NCBI GenBank assembly: GCA_046734675.1
Contig: JBKPRU010000134.1
Coordinates: 1 to 16,236, forward strand
Direction: 5' to 3'
Source of the DNA: QHWT01 sp046734675
Lineage (GTDB): Bacteria; Acidobacteriota; Vicinamibacteria; Vicinamibacterales; 2-12-FULL-66-21
Length of the DNA stretch: 16,236 bases
This document shows positions 1 to 7,528 of this stretch, one piece after another. The translations under genes were made by a program, and so were the position numbers. Numbering within the stretch: position 1 is the first letter of the stretch; every line of letters starts with the position of its first letter. The notes under the pieces were generated by a model, which was not told where the DNA came from, made no database searches, and saw nothing but the letters and a program-made list of their open reading frames with translations.

Positions 1-481
1 TCGTGTAGGCGCTGACCTCGTGCATGCCGATGAACGACGTGAGCGATCCCACGCCGATCAGTCGTCCGCTCTTTCTCGCGATCATCGCCGGCGCGAACGC
101 CTTGAACGCGCGGAACGTGCCCATCAGGTTGACGTCGATGATGTTCTGCCACTCGTCGGTGGGCATTTCGAGCGTCGGCGCGCGGCGCGTAATACCGGCC
201 GCGGTCAACACGATGTCGACGTGGCCGAACTCGCCGACGATCGCGTCGCGGAACCGCCCCAGCGCCGCCTCGTCGCCGACGTCGGTCGCCAGCCGCAGCG
301 TGCGCCGGCCGCGCTGCTCCACTTCCGCGGCGACCTCGTCGACGAGCGCTTCGCGCCGCCCGGTTGCGACGACGTCCGCGCCGGCGTCTGCGAGCCCCAG
401 CGCGAGCACGCGGCCGATGCCGCTCGTGCCACCAATCACCGCCGCCGTTTTGCCGGTGAGATCGAAGAGATGTGCCGCCAT
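1..481 (-). CDS. SDR family oxidoreductase, N-terminal part (KduD/gluconate 5-dehydrogenase-like)
   Basis: The first 160 residues of a short-chain dehydrogenase are visible; the gene continues past the left edge of the window. The start is the ATG whose complement lies at 479-481, giving MAAHLFDLTGKTAAVIGGTS. The Rossmann nucleotide-binding motif GGTSGIG is at residues 17-23, the NAG-type region appears as TAAG at about 93-96, and the catalytic Ser lies in GVGSLTS (143-149). The catalytic Tyr is Tyr159 in SAYT, just before the cut, so the Lys of YxxxK is off-window. The fold and the NAD(P)-dependent oxidoreductase activity are secure. The substrate is inferred from context: the divergent neighbours are KDPG aldolase and KDG kinase, so a sugar-acid dehydrogenase such as KduD or gluconate 5-dehydrogenase is likely, but a 3-oxoacyl reductase cannot be excluded. 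Confidence 0.9.
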   Translation of the reverse strand, partial: MAAHLFDLTGKTAAVIGGTSGIGRVLALGLADAGADVVATGRREALVDEVAAEVEQRGRRTLRLATDVGDEAALGRFRDAIVGEFGHVDIVLTAAGITRRAPTLEMPTDEWQNIIDVNLMGTFRAFKAFAPAMIARKSGRLIGVGSLTSFIGMHEVSAYT

Positions 482-545
482 GCTCTACCGAAAGATCCCG
501 CGTACTGAAGATTGTGGATCGATAATCGCGGGAGGAGCGGATGCG

Positions 546-580
546 GTGATATAACCACATCCGGCCCGGCAGGTTATCAC
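546..580. promoter_or_regulatory. Imperfect inverted repeat between the divergent SDR and eda genes
   Basis: GTGATATAACC (546-556) and GGTTATCAC (572-580) are mirror images apart from a two-base insertion in the left arm. They lie in the 116-base divergent spacer before eda. TATAAC at 550-555 resembles a -10 box, but no good -35 box is seen at 16-18 bases. The position suits a repressor operator controlling the sugar-acid genes. No regulator gene is in view, so the role is inference. Confidence 0.3.
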
Positions 581-597
581 AGGATCTTCGTACACCG

Positions 598-1269
598 ATG
601 ACACAACCGATTACCACCGACACCCGCGAAGCCACCGTCCGCGCGATTGAACAGCTCGGCATCGTCGCGGTGATCCGCATGCGCGACGCGACGAAGCTCC
701 GCGCCGTCGTCGACGCGCTCGTCGAGGGCGGCGTGCGTGCGCTCGAAGTGACGATGACGGTGCCGAATGCGATCGAGCTCATTCGCGACCTCGCCCCGAC
801 GATGCCGGAAGGATTCCTGCTGGGGGCGGGCACGGTTACGGACGCGGCCACCGCGCACGCGGTCATCGACGTGGGCGCGCGCTACATCGTCAGCCCCGTG
901 TTCCGGAGAGAGGTCGTGCGGGCGTGCCACGATCGCGGCGTCGCGGTCGCGCCGGGATGCTTCACGCCAACCGAGATTCTCGACGCGCACGACATGGGGG
1001 CGGACATCATCAAGGTGTTCCCCGCCACCACGCTGGGGCCGCAGTACATAAAGGATGTGCGCGCGCCGCTGCCGCACGTGCGGCTGATGCCGACCGGCGG
1101 CGTGACCGTCGACAACGCGGGCGAGTGGATTCGCGCGGGAGCCGTCGCGGTGGGCGTCGGGTCCGCGCTCGTCGACACCGCGGCAATCGACAGCGGCAAG
1201 TTCGAGGTGATTGTCGACAAGGCGCGGCGCATCGTCGCCAACGTGGCGGCGGCGCGGGGCGCCAAATGA
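598..1269 (+). CDS. eda: Bifunctional KDPG/KHG aldolase
   Basis: A 223-residue cytoplasmic class I aldolase that cleaves 2-keto-3-deoxy-6-phosphogluconate to pyruvate and glyceraldehyde 3-phosphate; the family also acts on 4-hydroxy-2-oxoglutarate. The TIM-barrel signatures are clear: IVAVIR (22-27), the catalytic Glu50 in ALEVT, GAGTV (76-80), SPVF (99-102), APGCFTPTE (118-126), the Schiff-base Lys139 in IIKVFPA, and the phosphate-binding MPTGGV (164-169). The length is normal for the family. The ATG at 598 has only a distant AGGA (581-584). The gene overlaps the next one, kdgK, by four bases (ATGA), so the two are almost certainly cotranscribed and translationally coupled and form the lower Entner-Doudoroff or uronate branch. 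Confidence 0.97.
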   Translation: MTQPITTDTREATVRAIEQLGIVAVIRMRDATKLRAVVDALVEGGVRALEVTMTVPNAIELIRDLAPTMPEGFLLGAGTVTDAATAHAVIDVGARYIVSPVFRREVVRACHDRGVAVAPGCFTPTEILDAHDMGADIIKVFPATTLGPQYIKDVRAPLPHVRLMPTGGVTVDNAGEWIRAGAVAVGVGSALVDTAAIDSGKFEVIVDKARRIVANVAAARGAK

Positions 1270-2291
1270 AGGTGGTCGCGTTTGGCGAGCTGATGCTGCG
1301 CCTGAGCCCGCCGGGATTCGAGCGGCTGCTGCAGTCGCCGATGCTGGTCGCAACCTTCGGCGGCGGCGAAGCAAACGTGGCGGTCAGCCTGGCGCAGTTG
1401 GGTCTCGAGAGCTACTACGTGACCCGGTTCCCGGCCAACGCCATGGGCGACGCGGCGGTCCGCGCGCTGCGGGCTGAAGGGGTGCGCACCGACTTCATCG
1501 CCCGCGGCGGGAGCCGCCTCGGGATCTACTTCACGGAGACCGGCGCGAGCCAGCGCGCATCGACGGTACTCTACGATCGCGCGCACTCGGCGATCAGCGA
1601 GATTCCCGCAGACGCGGTCGACTGGGAGCGCGTCATGAACGGCGCCGCGTGGTTTCACGTCACGGGCATCACGCCCGCGCTCGGCGACAAGGCCACCGCG
1701 GCCACCAAGGCCGCCATTGCCGCCGCGAAGCGCGCCGGCGCCCGCATCAGCGTCGACCTCAATTACCGCAAGAAGCTCTGGACCGAGGCGCAGGCGCAAG
1801 CGACGATGCGTCCGCTGATGCGCGACGTCGACGTCGTCATCGCGAACGAAGAAGATCTGCAGACGGTGCTCGGGGTCGAGGTCGAAGGAAGCGATGTCAC
1901 GGCCGGCACGCTCGACGTGACCGGCTATCGCCATGCGGCCGAGCGCGTGACGCGCGAGTTCGGGCCGTCGCTGGTCGCAATCACATTGCGCGAGAGCCTG
2001 TCGGCGAGCGACAACGGTTGGAGCGCCCTCCTGTGGGACGGCGCCACCGGAACGGTGCATCGAAGCCAGCACTATGCGGTGCGGCTGGTGGATCGGATTG
2101 GCGGCGGCGACAGCTTCGCCGCGGGTCTCATCTACGGGCTGGCGACGGGACGCACGCACGAGGCCGCGCTGCGCTTCGCGGTTGCCGCGAGCGCGCTGAA
2201 GCAGACGATTCCCGGCGATTTCAACCGCGTCAGCGTCGCGGAAGTCGACGCGCTCGCGAAGGGAGATGCGTCCGGGCGAGTGCAGCGGTGA
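1266..2291 (+). CDS. kdgK: 2-keto-3-deoxygluconate kinase (PfkB family sugar kinase)
   Basis: A 341-residue PfkB/ribokinase-family kinase. The start is the ATG overlapping the eda stop codon; the reading frame stays open further upstream, but that part lies over eda and is spurious. Family marks are the N-terminal FGELMLRL (6-13), the substrate-site GGGEANVA (32-39), SVDLNYRKKLW (162-172), the NEED motif (194-197) and the C-terminal anion-hole and catalytic-base motif RIGGGDSFAAGL (277-288) with Asp282 as base. It phosphorylates KDG to KDPG, the substrate of the adjacent aldolase, so gene order and function agree. Other PfkB specificities, such as fructokinase, are less likely given the eda coupling. 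The gene is followed by a repeat-rich convergent junction with sppA. Confidence 0.93.
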   Translation: MKVVAFGELMLRLSPPGFERLLQSPMLVATFGGGEANVAVSLAQLGLESYYVTRFPANAMGDAAVRALRAEGVRTDFIARGGSRLGIYFTETGASQRASTVLYDRAHSAISEIPADAVDWERVMNGAAWFHVTGITPALGDKATAATKAAIAAAKRAGARISVDLNYRKKLWTEAQAQATMRPLMRDVDVVIANEEDLQTVLGVEVEGSDVTAGTLDVTGYRHAAERVTREFGPSLVAITLRESLSASDNGWSALLWDGATGTVHRSQHYAVRLVDRIGGGDSFAAGLIYGLATGRTHEAALRFAVAASALKQTIPGDFNRVSVAEVDALAKGDASGRVQR

Positions 2292-2296
2292 GGCGT

Positions 2297-2412
2297 GTCA
2301 ATGCCAAATGCCGCGGGCTGACGCTAGTCAATGCCTAATGCCGAAGAGAAATAATCATTCCGCATTTGGCATGTGGCATTGACAAGTGTCAAGCCGGCAT
2401 TCGGCATTGACG
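2297..2412. repeat. Cluster of GTCAATGCCnAATGCCG repeats, two direct and two inverted
   Basis: Four copies of a 17-base unit lie between the convergent kdgK and sppA genes: 2297-2313 and 2327-2343 on the plus strand, spaced exactly 30 bases, and two inverted copies at 2361-2383 (with an inserted CATGCC-like step) and 2395-2411. The unit itself contains a tandem AATGCCN heptamer. The outer copies, 2297-2313 and 2395-2411, match at 16 of 17 positions, so the region can fold as a nested hairpin or cruciform. A bidirectional terminator or a REP-like dispersed element are both possible. Confidence 0.7.
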
Positions 2413-2423
2413 CCTGCCCAACG

Positions 2424-4169
2424 TCATCGAACGAACACGTTGGGCATCAAGGCGAGCGGCTCGCCGCGGCGGAAGACCTGCAACGGCGACGTCAGCGTCT
2501 GCAGCAGGTGCGGGTTCCTGAACCCGAGCAGCGACGCGAGCGTCGCGGATTGATCCGCCGCGCCGAACGGACTGCGAATCACGTCGTAGATCGATTTCCG
2601 CGGCGGATATACGACGAGCTCCACTTCGGAATCGACCGGAATCTTTGCGCGCTGCTTCGCGATCGCGAGTGCGCGCTCGAGGCCGCCCAGCTCGTCGACC
2701 AGGCCGATCTGCTTCGCCTGCTTCCCGGTCCACACCCGCCCCTGCCCGATCGCGTCGATGCGCTCGGGGGTCGTGTTGCGCCCCTGCGCCGCCTTCTCGA
2801 CGAACGTGTCGTAGGTGGCCTGCATGCTCTCCGCCATGCGCGCGCGCTCTTCCGGCGTGAACGGACGCACCGGTGAATACATCCCCGCGTACTTGCCCTG
2901 CGCCACGCCTTCCAGGTTGATCCCGAGCTTCTTGAGCGTGCCGTCGATCACGAACTTGGTGATGACGACGCCAATCGATCCCGTGAGCGTCGAGGGCTCC
3001 GCGACGATCGCGTGCGCCGGCATCGCGATGTAGTAGCCGCCCGATGCGGCGACATCGGACATCGACGCGATCACCGGCTTCTGTGTTTTCGTCAGCATCA
3101 CCTCGCGCCAGATGACGTCCGAGGCAATCGCGGAGCCGCCGGGGCTGTCGACGCGCAGCACGATCGCTTTCACAGAGTTGTCGGCGCGCGCTTTGCGCAG
3201 ATACTCGACGATCGTGTCGGAGCCGACGACCTGTCCCTGCGGCGAGTCGTAGTTGCTCTTCCCCGAAGCGATGATCCCGGCGGCGAAAATGACGGCGATG
3301 CGCGGACCGCGCCCGAGGCCCAGCGACGTGGGACTGACCTGGCGGTAGTCGTTCAGATCGACATACCGCGGCGTGCCGGTGGCGAGCTTCACCTTGTCGT
3401 CGAGCTCGTCCTCGTAGGCGAGGTCGTCGATCAGGCCGACGCGCAGTGCGTCTTCGGGCAGGAACGGGCCGTGATCGATCAGGGTTTTGACGTTCGCCTC
3501 GCTCTTGTGACGGCCGTCGGCGATGCCGCGCACGAGTTGTTCGTAGAGATCGGTGTTGAGCGACTCCGCCATCTCGCGATGCGCGGGCGTGAACCCGTGC
3601 TCGGTGAACGTATTCGACGCGGTCTTGTATTCGCCGATGTGCAGCGCGTCGGGATACGCGCCGATCTTGTCGAGCATGCCGCGCAGGAACAGCTCGTAGC
3701 TGGCGATGCCGGTGAGATCGAGCGAGGCCACCGGCATCAGGTACACCTTGTCGCACGCGGTTGCGAGGTAGTACTCCTGCTCGCCGCCGTATTCCATGAA
3801 CGCGATGATCGGTTTCCCCGAGCGGCGGAAGTCGACGATCGCGTCGCGGATTTCCTGCACCTTGCCCCAGAGCGCGGCGGCGCCCGCCGGTTTGATGATC
3901 ACGCTGGCGATGCGGGCGTCGACCTTGGCCTTGCGCAGCGTCTCGACGATCGATCGCACGGTGGGCGGCGACTCGATGAACGAGCCAAGCACGCCTCCCG
4001 GCTCGATTTCCGCGAAGTCGCCGTTCAGCCGCAGCACCAGCGTCGAGTTGCGCGCCACCTGGGGCTCGCGTCCGACGGCCGTGTACAACAGCAGGAGACC
4101 GGCCGCCGAGACGAAGACGGCCAGGACGAGGAGGATGATCACGAGCCAGACGCCGCGCCTGAGAGCCAC
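2424..4169 (-). CDS. sppA: Signal peptide peptidase SppA, 67K type
   Basis: A 581-residue membrane-anchored serine protease that degrades cleaved signal peptides. One N-terminal transmembrane segment (about 8-30) precedes two tandem ClpP/crotonase-like S49 domains. The general-base Lys is Lys182 in GEYKTASN, in the N-terminal half, and the nucleophile is Ser376 in DVAASGGYYIA, in the C-terminal half. This Ser/Lys split between halves is that of the E. coli-type 67K enzyme rather than the short Bacillus type. DSPGG (341-345) and TGSIGV (396-401) are also intact. The start is GTG, chosen because GGAGG sits five bases upstream of it. The gene is monocistronic as far as the sequence shows. Confidence 0.95.
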   Translation of the reverse strand: MALRRGVWLVIILLVLAVFVSAAGLLLLYTAVGREPQVARNSTLVLRLNGDFAEIEPGGVLGSFIESPPTVRSIVETLRKAKVDARIASVIIKPAGAAALWGKVQEIRDAIVDFRRSGKPIIAFMEYGGEQEYYLATACDKVYLMPVASLDLTGIASYELFLRGMLDKIGAYPDALHIGEYKTASNTFTEHGFTPAHREMAESLNTDLYEQLVRGIADGRHKSEANVKTLIDHGPFLPEDALRVGLIDDLAYEDELDDKVKLATGTPRYVDLNDYRQVSPTSLGLGRGPRIAVIFAAGIIASGKSNYDSPQGQVVGSDTIVEYLRKARADNSVKAIVLRVDSPGGSAIASDVIWREVMLTKTQKPVIASMSDVAASGGYYIAMPAHAIVAEPSTLTGSIGVVITKFVIDGTLKKLGINLEGVAQGKYAGMYSPVRPFTPEERARMAESMQATYDTFVEKAAQGRNTTPERIDAIGQGRVWTGKQAKQIGLVDELGGLERALAIAKQRAKIPVDSEVELVVYPPRKSIYDVIRSPFGAADQSATLASLLGFRNPHLLQTLTSPLQVFRRGEPLALMPNVFVR

Positions 4170-4267
4170 AAAAACCTCCGCACACCACCACGCCTCGGCT
4201 GTTCGCCGCCTGTTTCGGCCCGCAAGACGCGCGGCCGGGCACCCGGCGTGACTTTCTAGTTTACGCC

Positions 4268-4305
4268 GCGCTCCTTCGATTCCTTCGCGCTCCTTCGACT
4301 CCGTC
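4268..4305. repeat. Two tandem 19-base repeats upstream of sppA
   Basis: GCGCTCCTTCGATTCCTTC at 4268-4286 is followed at once by a copy at 4287-4305 that differs at two positions. It lies in the roughly 260-base divergent spacer between sppA and the receiver-domain gene. No function is evident. The rest of that spacer shows no gene. Confidence 0.5.
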
Positions 4306-4428
4306 GACCCTCAAAACTGAAATCGGTGTCCTGTCTTGTAATGTCCGTCTCCGGCACGGGCCCGGCGAACCCGCGAATTCCGGCCGGAACGCGCATGGCG
4401 CTGCGCTTGCTCGGTTGGGGGCGTGGAC

Positions 4429-4830
4429 ATGGTTGCCCACGCACCGACCGTTCCAATCCTCGTCGTCGAAGACGACGGGAATACGCTGAGCGGATATCTG
4501 GAGTTCCTGGCGAGCGCCGGCTTCAATCCGACCGGCGTGCAGGACGCCGCGCACGCGCTGCCGATTGCGCTGCGGCATCCTCCGGACATCGTCGTGACCG
4601 ACATCACGCTGCCCGGCATGAGCGGATTCGAATTGACGGCGGCGCTCCGTGCCGACGTGCGCACGCGCCACGTGCCGGTCGTCGGGCTCACCGCACACTG
4701 GACGCCGCAGGTGCGGACGCGAGCGGCGGACGTCAAGATGCAGGCGATCCTGCTCAAGCCGTGCCTGCCGTCACACCTGGTCGCGGAGCTCGAACGCGTG
4801 CTGGGACGTCCCGTCCGCACCAGCGCCTAG
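4429..4830 (+). CDS. Single-domain response regulator (CheY-like receiver)
   Basis: A protein of about 133 residues made only of a receiver domain. Numbered from the GTG at 4423, two codons upstream, it shows the acidic pocket Glu16-Asp17-Asp18, the phospho-acceptor Asp60 in VVTDITLPGMSG, the conserved Thr90 in GLTA and Lys112 in LLKPC, so all key residues are present. There is no DNA-binding or enzymatic output domain. I chose the ATG at 4429 because the G-run at 4417-4421 is better spaced from it than from the GTG. No histidine kinase is next to it, so its partner is unknown; such proteins usually act by protein contact or as phosphorelay intermediates. Confidence 0.88.
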   Translation: MVAHAPTVPILVVEDDGNTLSGYLEFLASAGFNPTGVQDAAHALPIALRHPPDIVVTDITLPGMSGFELTAALRADVRTRHVPVVGLTAHWTPQVRTRAADVKMQAILLKPCLPSHLVAELERVLGRPVRTSA

Positions 4831-4874
4831 CGCCCGTTTCCGATTGCCATAGCGGCGTGCGAAGCGCGAAGGCG

Positions 4875-4915
4875 GCTCGGCCATCGTCCGGCCTGAGCGA
4901 AGGGCCCTCGCGCTC
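4875..4915. terminator. Hairpins at the convergent junction of the receiver gene and the propeller gene
   Basis: GCTCGGCC (4875-4882) pairs with GGCCTGAGC (4890-4898) with one bulged T. A second, overlapping arm pairs GAGCG (4895-4899) with CGCTC (4911-4915) around AGGGCCCT. There is no T-run, so classical intrinsic termination is uncertain. The position between two gene 3' ends, 100 bases apart, supports a termination or 3'-end role. Confidence 0.4.
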
Positions 4916-4930
4916 CGCGCTTTCACACAT

Positions 4931-6070
4931 CTAGGGCGTGATCCGAACCACTTCGCCGATGCCCGGCTGCGTCGAGAAGTTGGTGACGTAGATCGAACCG
5001 TCGCGACCGACCTCGATCCCACCCGGCGTCACCAGACCGGTCGACGCGATCGTCGTGCGCGTCCCGTTCGGAGCCACGCGGATTACCGCGCCCGTCGGAT
5101 CTCCCGAGAGTAGCCCGTTGGCGGTAATCTCGAGCACGTAGAGCGATCCATCCGGTCCGAACGCGATGCCGATGATGTTCGTGAACCCGCTCGCGAACAC
5201 CTGCGGCGCGCCGCCGTTCGCCGGCACGCGGTAGACATTGGCGCCGCCGGCAGGAAACGGGAAGCCGGTGAGCTGGCCCACGTAGTAGGCGCCGTCAGGT
5301 CCGCGCACCACCGTCGTCGGAACCGCCTGCATTGGAATCATGACACCGGGCGGCGCGAAGGGGTTCTGGACGAGGCGCGTCGGGAACACCGCCAGCGTCT
5401 TGATCGTGCCGTTCGCCTCCACTTCGTTCAGGGCGTTGGCGCCGGCGTCCGCGTACACCACCTTGCCGCCGAGCGCGAGGACGCCGAACGGGTTCGAGTC
5501 CGGGAGGCCGCCGTCAGGATTGGCCGCCGCTTCGTACCCGGCCAGATCCTCTTCGAACCGGACCTTCCCGTTCGATTGCAGCCGCACCAGACGTCCCAGG
5601 CGCGAGCCCACCGCGCCAAGCGTCGTGCGCGTGGCCGGGTTGGCTCCAAGTCCGATCGTCACGTAGCCGTTTCCATTGCCATGGAAATCGACGTCGTGCG
5701 GTCCGAGGGCGTTCTGGCCCGCATTGGCCGCGTCGGGCGGCGGCGCGAGCGAGGGCAGTCCGGTGACGATTCGTTCCTGTTCAGGGTGCGACGCGGGATT
5801 GGTAATGCGCGTGATCGATCCGGTCGCGCCGTAGCACGCGGCGCCGCCTTCCGGACTCGGCACGCACGCGCCGTCGCCTCCGGTGCCCGCTTCGGCAACG
5901 TACAACACACCGTTCGGTGAGAAACCCAGACCGCGCGGGTTGTTCAATCCGGCGGCGACGACCTGCCACGTCGACTGGGCGAAAACAATCGTGGACTTTC
6001 CAGACACCAGGGTTACTGCGCCTGCGGCAAGCGTGGCCGCAAGTGCAGCGCGTACGACACGAATTCGCAT
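4931..6070 (-). CDS. Secreted ScyD/ScyE-family beta-propeller protein
   Basis: A 379-residue exported protein. The first ~31 residues form a signal peptide (basic MRIRVVR, then an Ala/Leu/Val-rich core, ending FAQS). The rest is a chain of propeller blades with NHL/SMP30-like strands: LNNPRGLGFSPNGVLYVAEAG (about 42-62), VVRGPDGAYYVGQL, GIAFGPDGSLYVLEI and GIEVGRDGSIYVTNF at the end. The order of blades and the ITRITNP-type strands match the ScyD/ScyE family named after the scytonemin cluster of cyanobacteria. Outside that cluster its role is unknown, and nothing here suggests scytonemin synthesis. GGAGA lies nine bases before the ATG. It is divergent from the PEP-CTERM operon and may share regulation with it. 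It carries no PEP-CTERM tail. Confidence 0.85.
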   Translation of the reverse strand: MRIRVVRAALAATLAAGAVTLVSGKSTIVFAQSTWQVVAAGLNNPRGLGFSPNGVLYVAEAGTGGDGACVPSPEGGAACYGATGSITRITNPASHPEQERIVTGLPSLAPPPDAANAGQNALGPHDVDFHGNGNGYVTIGLGANPATRTTLGAVGSRLGRLVRLQSNGKVRFEEDLAGYEAAANPDGGLPDSNPFGVLALGGKVVYADAGANALNEVEANGTIKTLAVFPTRLVQNPFAPPGVMIPMQAVPTTVVRGPDGAYYVGQLTGFPFPAGGANVYRVPANGGAPQVFASGFTNIIGIAFGPDGSLYVLEITANGLLSGDPTGAVIRVAPNGTRTTIASTGLVTPGGIEVGRDGSIYVTNFSTQPGIGEVVRITP

Positions 6071-6154
6071 GAAAAGGATTCTCCGTGAGGGATGGATGGT
6101 TAGGATCCGGATTAGTTCACGCGGGCAACGCGTGCGTCAAGCCCGGCAGGACCG

Positions 6155-6170
6155 CGGCACGTCCGCTGCA
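6155..6170 (+). promoter_or_regulatory. Sigma-54-type promoter of the first PEP-CTERM operon
   Basis: CGGCACGTCCGCTGCA carries GG at 6156-6157 and GC at 6168-6169 with exactly ten bases between them, as in the RpoN consensus TGGCACG-N4-TTGCA. It matches the consensus except for the first T and one T of the -12 box. The -12 C is 65 bases upstream of the ATG at 6234. The paralogous gene starting at 9442 (minus) has the same element at nearly the same distance, which strongly raises confidence. Confidence 0.68.
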
Positions 6171-6233
6171 CCTTCGCGCGTAGACAACGGGGTCGCACGA
6201 GCGATCCCTCGGATTTTCGGGAAAGGTGCGTAC

Positions 6234-6890
6234 ATGTCCGCCACAAAAACGGTCCTGGCCTTCTCCTTCGCCGCGATGCTGACCGCCGCGCCCGCGTCGG
6301 CCGACGCGATCCTTTTCGACAGCTTCGGTGCCGGTAACTCGTTCCAGACCGCGTCCGCATTCTTCGGATTCGACGTCGGCGTGGAAGGCGATCCCGACAG
6401 CCGGTTTGCGCGTGCGTTCGCGTTCACCCCGTCGTCATCAGCGAACCTGCAGGCGCTGGAGCTTCCGCTGCAGTTCCCGTTTTCGTTCGACGAGGGCACG
6501 CTGCAGATCAACCTGTTCGCCTCCGACGGCGCGCTGCCCGGCGCGCTCCTCGAGACGTTCACGACGGAGAGAACCGGCAGCGGCATCTTCCGCTTCGACT
6601 CCTCGGCGCATCCGCTGCTGACGGCGGGCAGCACCTACTTCGTCGAGGCGACCACGCTCGGCATCGCGGACGGATTGTGGTTCCTGTCGCCGCATCACCC
6701 CGGCCTCGTGGCCGACGTCGCGCGCAACAACTTCGGGCCGTGGTCCGGCAGCGGCCAACGCGATTTTGCGACGGCGTTTCGGGTCCTCGGTGAAGGTGCG
6801 GCGGCCACGCCGGAACCGGCAAGCCTGCTGCTGCTTGGCACCGGCGCCGCACTTGCCGGCTGGCGCTCGCGGCGGAGGCTCGGATGCTGA
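6234..6890 (+). CDS. PEP-CTERM surface protein, choice-of-anchor R-like
   Basis: A 218-residue exported protein. Signal peptide: MSATKTVLAF start, hydrophobic core, cleavage probably after ASA (about 23). The body (24-190) is a beta-rich domain resembling choice-of-anchor R proteins: LELPLQF, INLFASDGALPGALLETF, and LLTAGSTYFVEAT. The sorting tail begins with TPEPAS (192-197), then a hydrophobic stretch to 209 and an Arg cluster (211-215). This is the PEP-CTERM signal cleaved by an exosortase. The start is the ATG with GGGAAAGG upstream, a context shared with its paralogue at 8738-9442. Its stop overlaps the next gene's start by seven bases. The ligand or role of the body is unknown. Confidence 0.9.
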   Translation: MSATKTVLAFSFAAMLTAAPASADAILFDSFGAGNSFQTASAFFGFDVGVEGDPDSRFARAFAFTPSSSANLQALELPLQFPFSFDEGTLQINLFASDGALPGALLETFTTERTGSGIFRFDSSAHPLLTAGSTYFVEATTLGIADGLWFLSPHHPGLVADVARNNFGPWSGSGQRDFATAFRVLGEGAAATPEPASLLLLGTGAALAGWRSRRRLGC

Positions 6891-7528
6891 GCGCGAAATC
6901 GGTGGTGGCCGGCGCTCTTGTTGCCGGGGCGCTGCTCGTGCCGACGCGTGCGTCCGCCGATCCGCTGCTGCCGGGCCAGGTGCTGCGCGTCACGTTCGAT
7001 TTCGCGACGTCGATGCCGTTCCCATTGAACTTAGGGGTTCCGGACCTCCTGCGCTTCGAATTCAACGGGACGCGAGAAGAGCCCTTCGGCACCTTCACGA
7101 CGAACCTGTTCGACGGATCGGGGCTGCTCGCGACCTATCGGACGAGCGTCAACGGAGACACCCCCGCCGGCGGACTCAGGTTCGACTCGGTCTTCGTCGC
7201 GCCCGGCACCGTGTTCGACATGGGAGTGTTCGGGCCGCCCGGCACCGCGGCCTTCACCAGCATCCGCGACCGCACCATCGACGGCCGGTTCGAGTTCTCG
7301 ATCGCCTCGGGAATGATTGACGTGGATCTGCGGAGTGCGTCTGCGTCGCTGTGGCATACGCTGGCGAACGGCACGTCCGTCGGTAACGAGTCGTCGCACC
7401 CGCATATCACGAGCGTCGCGATCGTCGGCCCGGTCCCTGAACCGGCGTCGCTGCTGCTGTTCGGAACGGGCGCGGCGCTCGTCGGATGGCGGCGCCGCCC
7501 TGTGGACAGGTGTAGGCCGGGTCTTTAG
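6884..7528 (+). CDS. PEP-CTERM surface protein, unrelated body
   Basis: A 214-residue exported protein in an operon with the preceding PEP-CTERM gene; its ATG lies seven bases inside that gene, so translation is probably coupled. A signal peptide spans about 1-26 (cleavage near RASA-DP). The body (27-182) is beta-rich and I do not recognise a named domain in it; it contains DLLRFEFNGT and a Ser/Asn-rich region. The sorting tail is VPEPASLLLFGTGAALVGWRRR (184-205), PEP at 185-187. Unlike the upstream gene, it has no close relative in the window. The stop codon lies inside a perfect 9-bp hairpin (7516-7535). Surface display after exosortase cleavage is expected from the family; its role is unknown. 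Confidence 0.87.
   Translation: MLSAKSVVAGALVAGALLVPTRASADPLLPGQVLRVTFDFATSMPFPLNLGVPDLLRFEFNGTREEPFGTFTTNLFDGSGLLATYRTSVNGDTPAGGLRFDSVFVAPGTVFDMGVFGPPGTAAFTSIRDRTIDGRFEFSIASGMIDVDLRSASASLWHTLANGTSVGNESSHPHITSVAIVGPVPEPASLLLFGTGAALVGWRRRPVDRCRPGL

Noticed and set aside
24..554. Two overlapping plus-strand frames at the left edge
   Set aside because: They are antisense to the SDR gene, whose Rossmann motif and catalytic Tyr are unmistakable.
882..2159. 425-residue minus-strand frame over eda and kdgK
   Set aside because: It is antisense to two well-recognised enzymes and has no family motif.
2389..4259. Long open frames on both strands over sppA (617 residues minus, 415 residues plus)
   Set aside because: They lie in other frames of sppA, are Arg/Ala-rich with no domain pattern, and result from high GC content. 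The sppA frame has intact catalytic residues and a strong ribosome-binding site.
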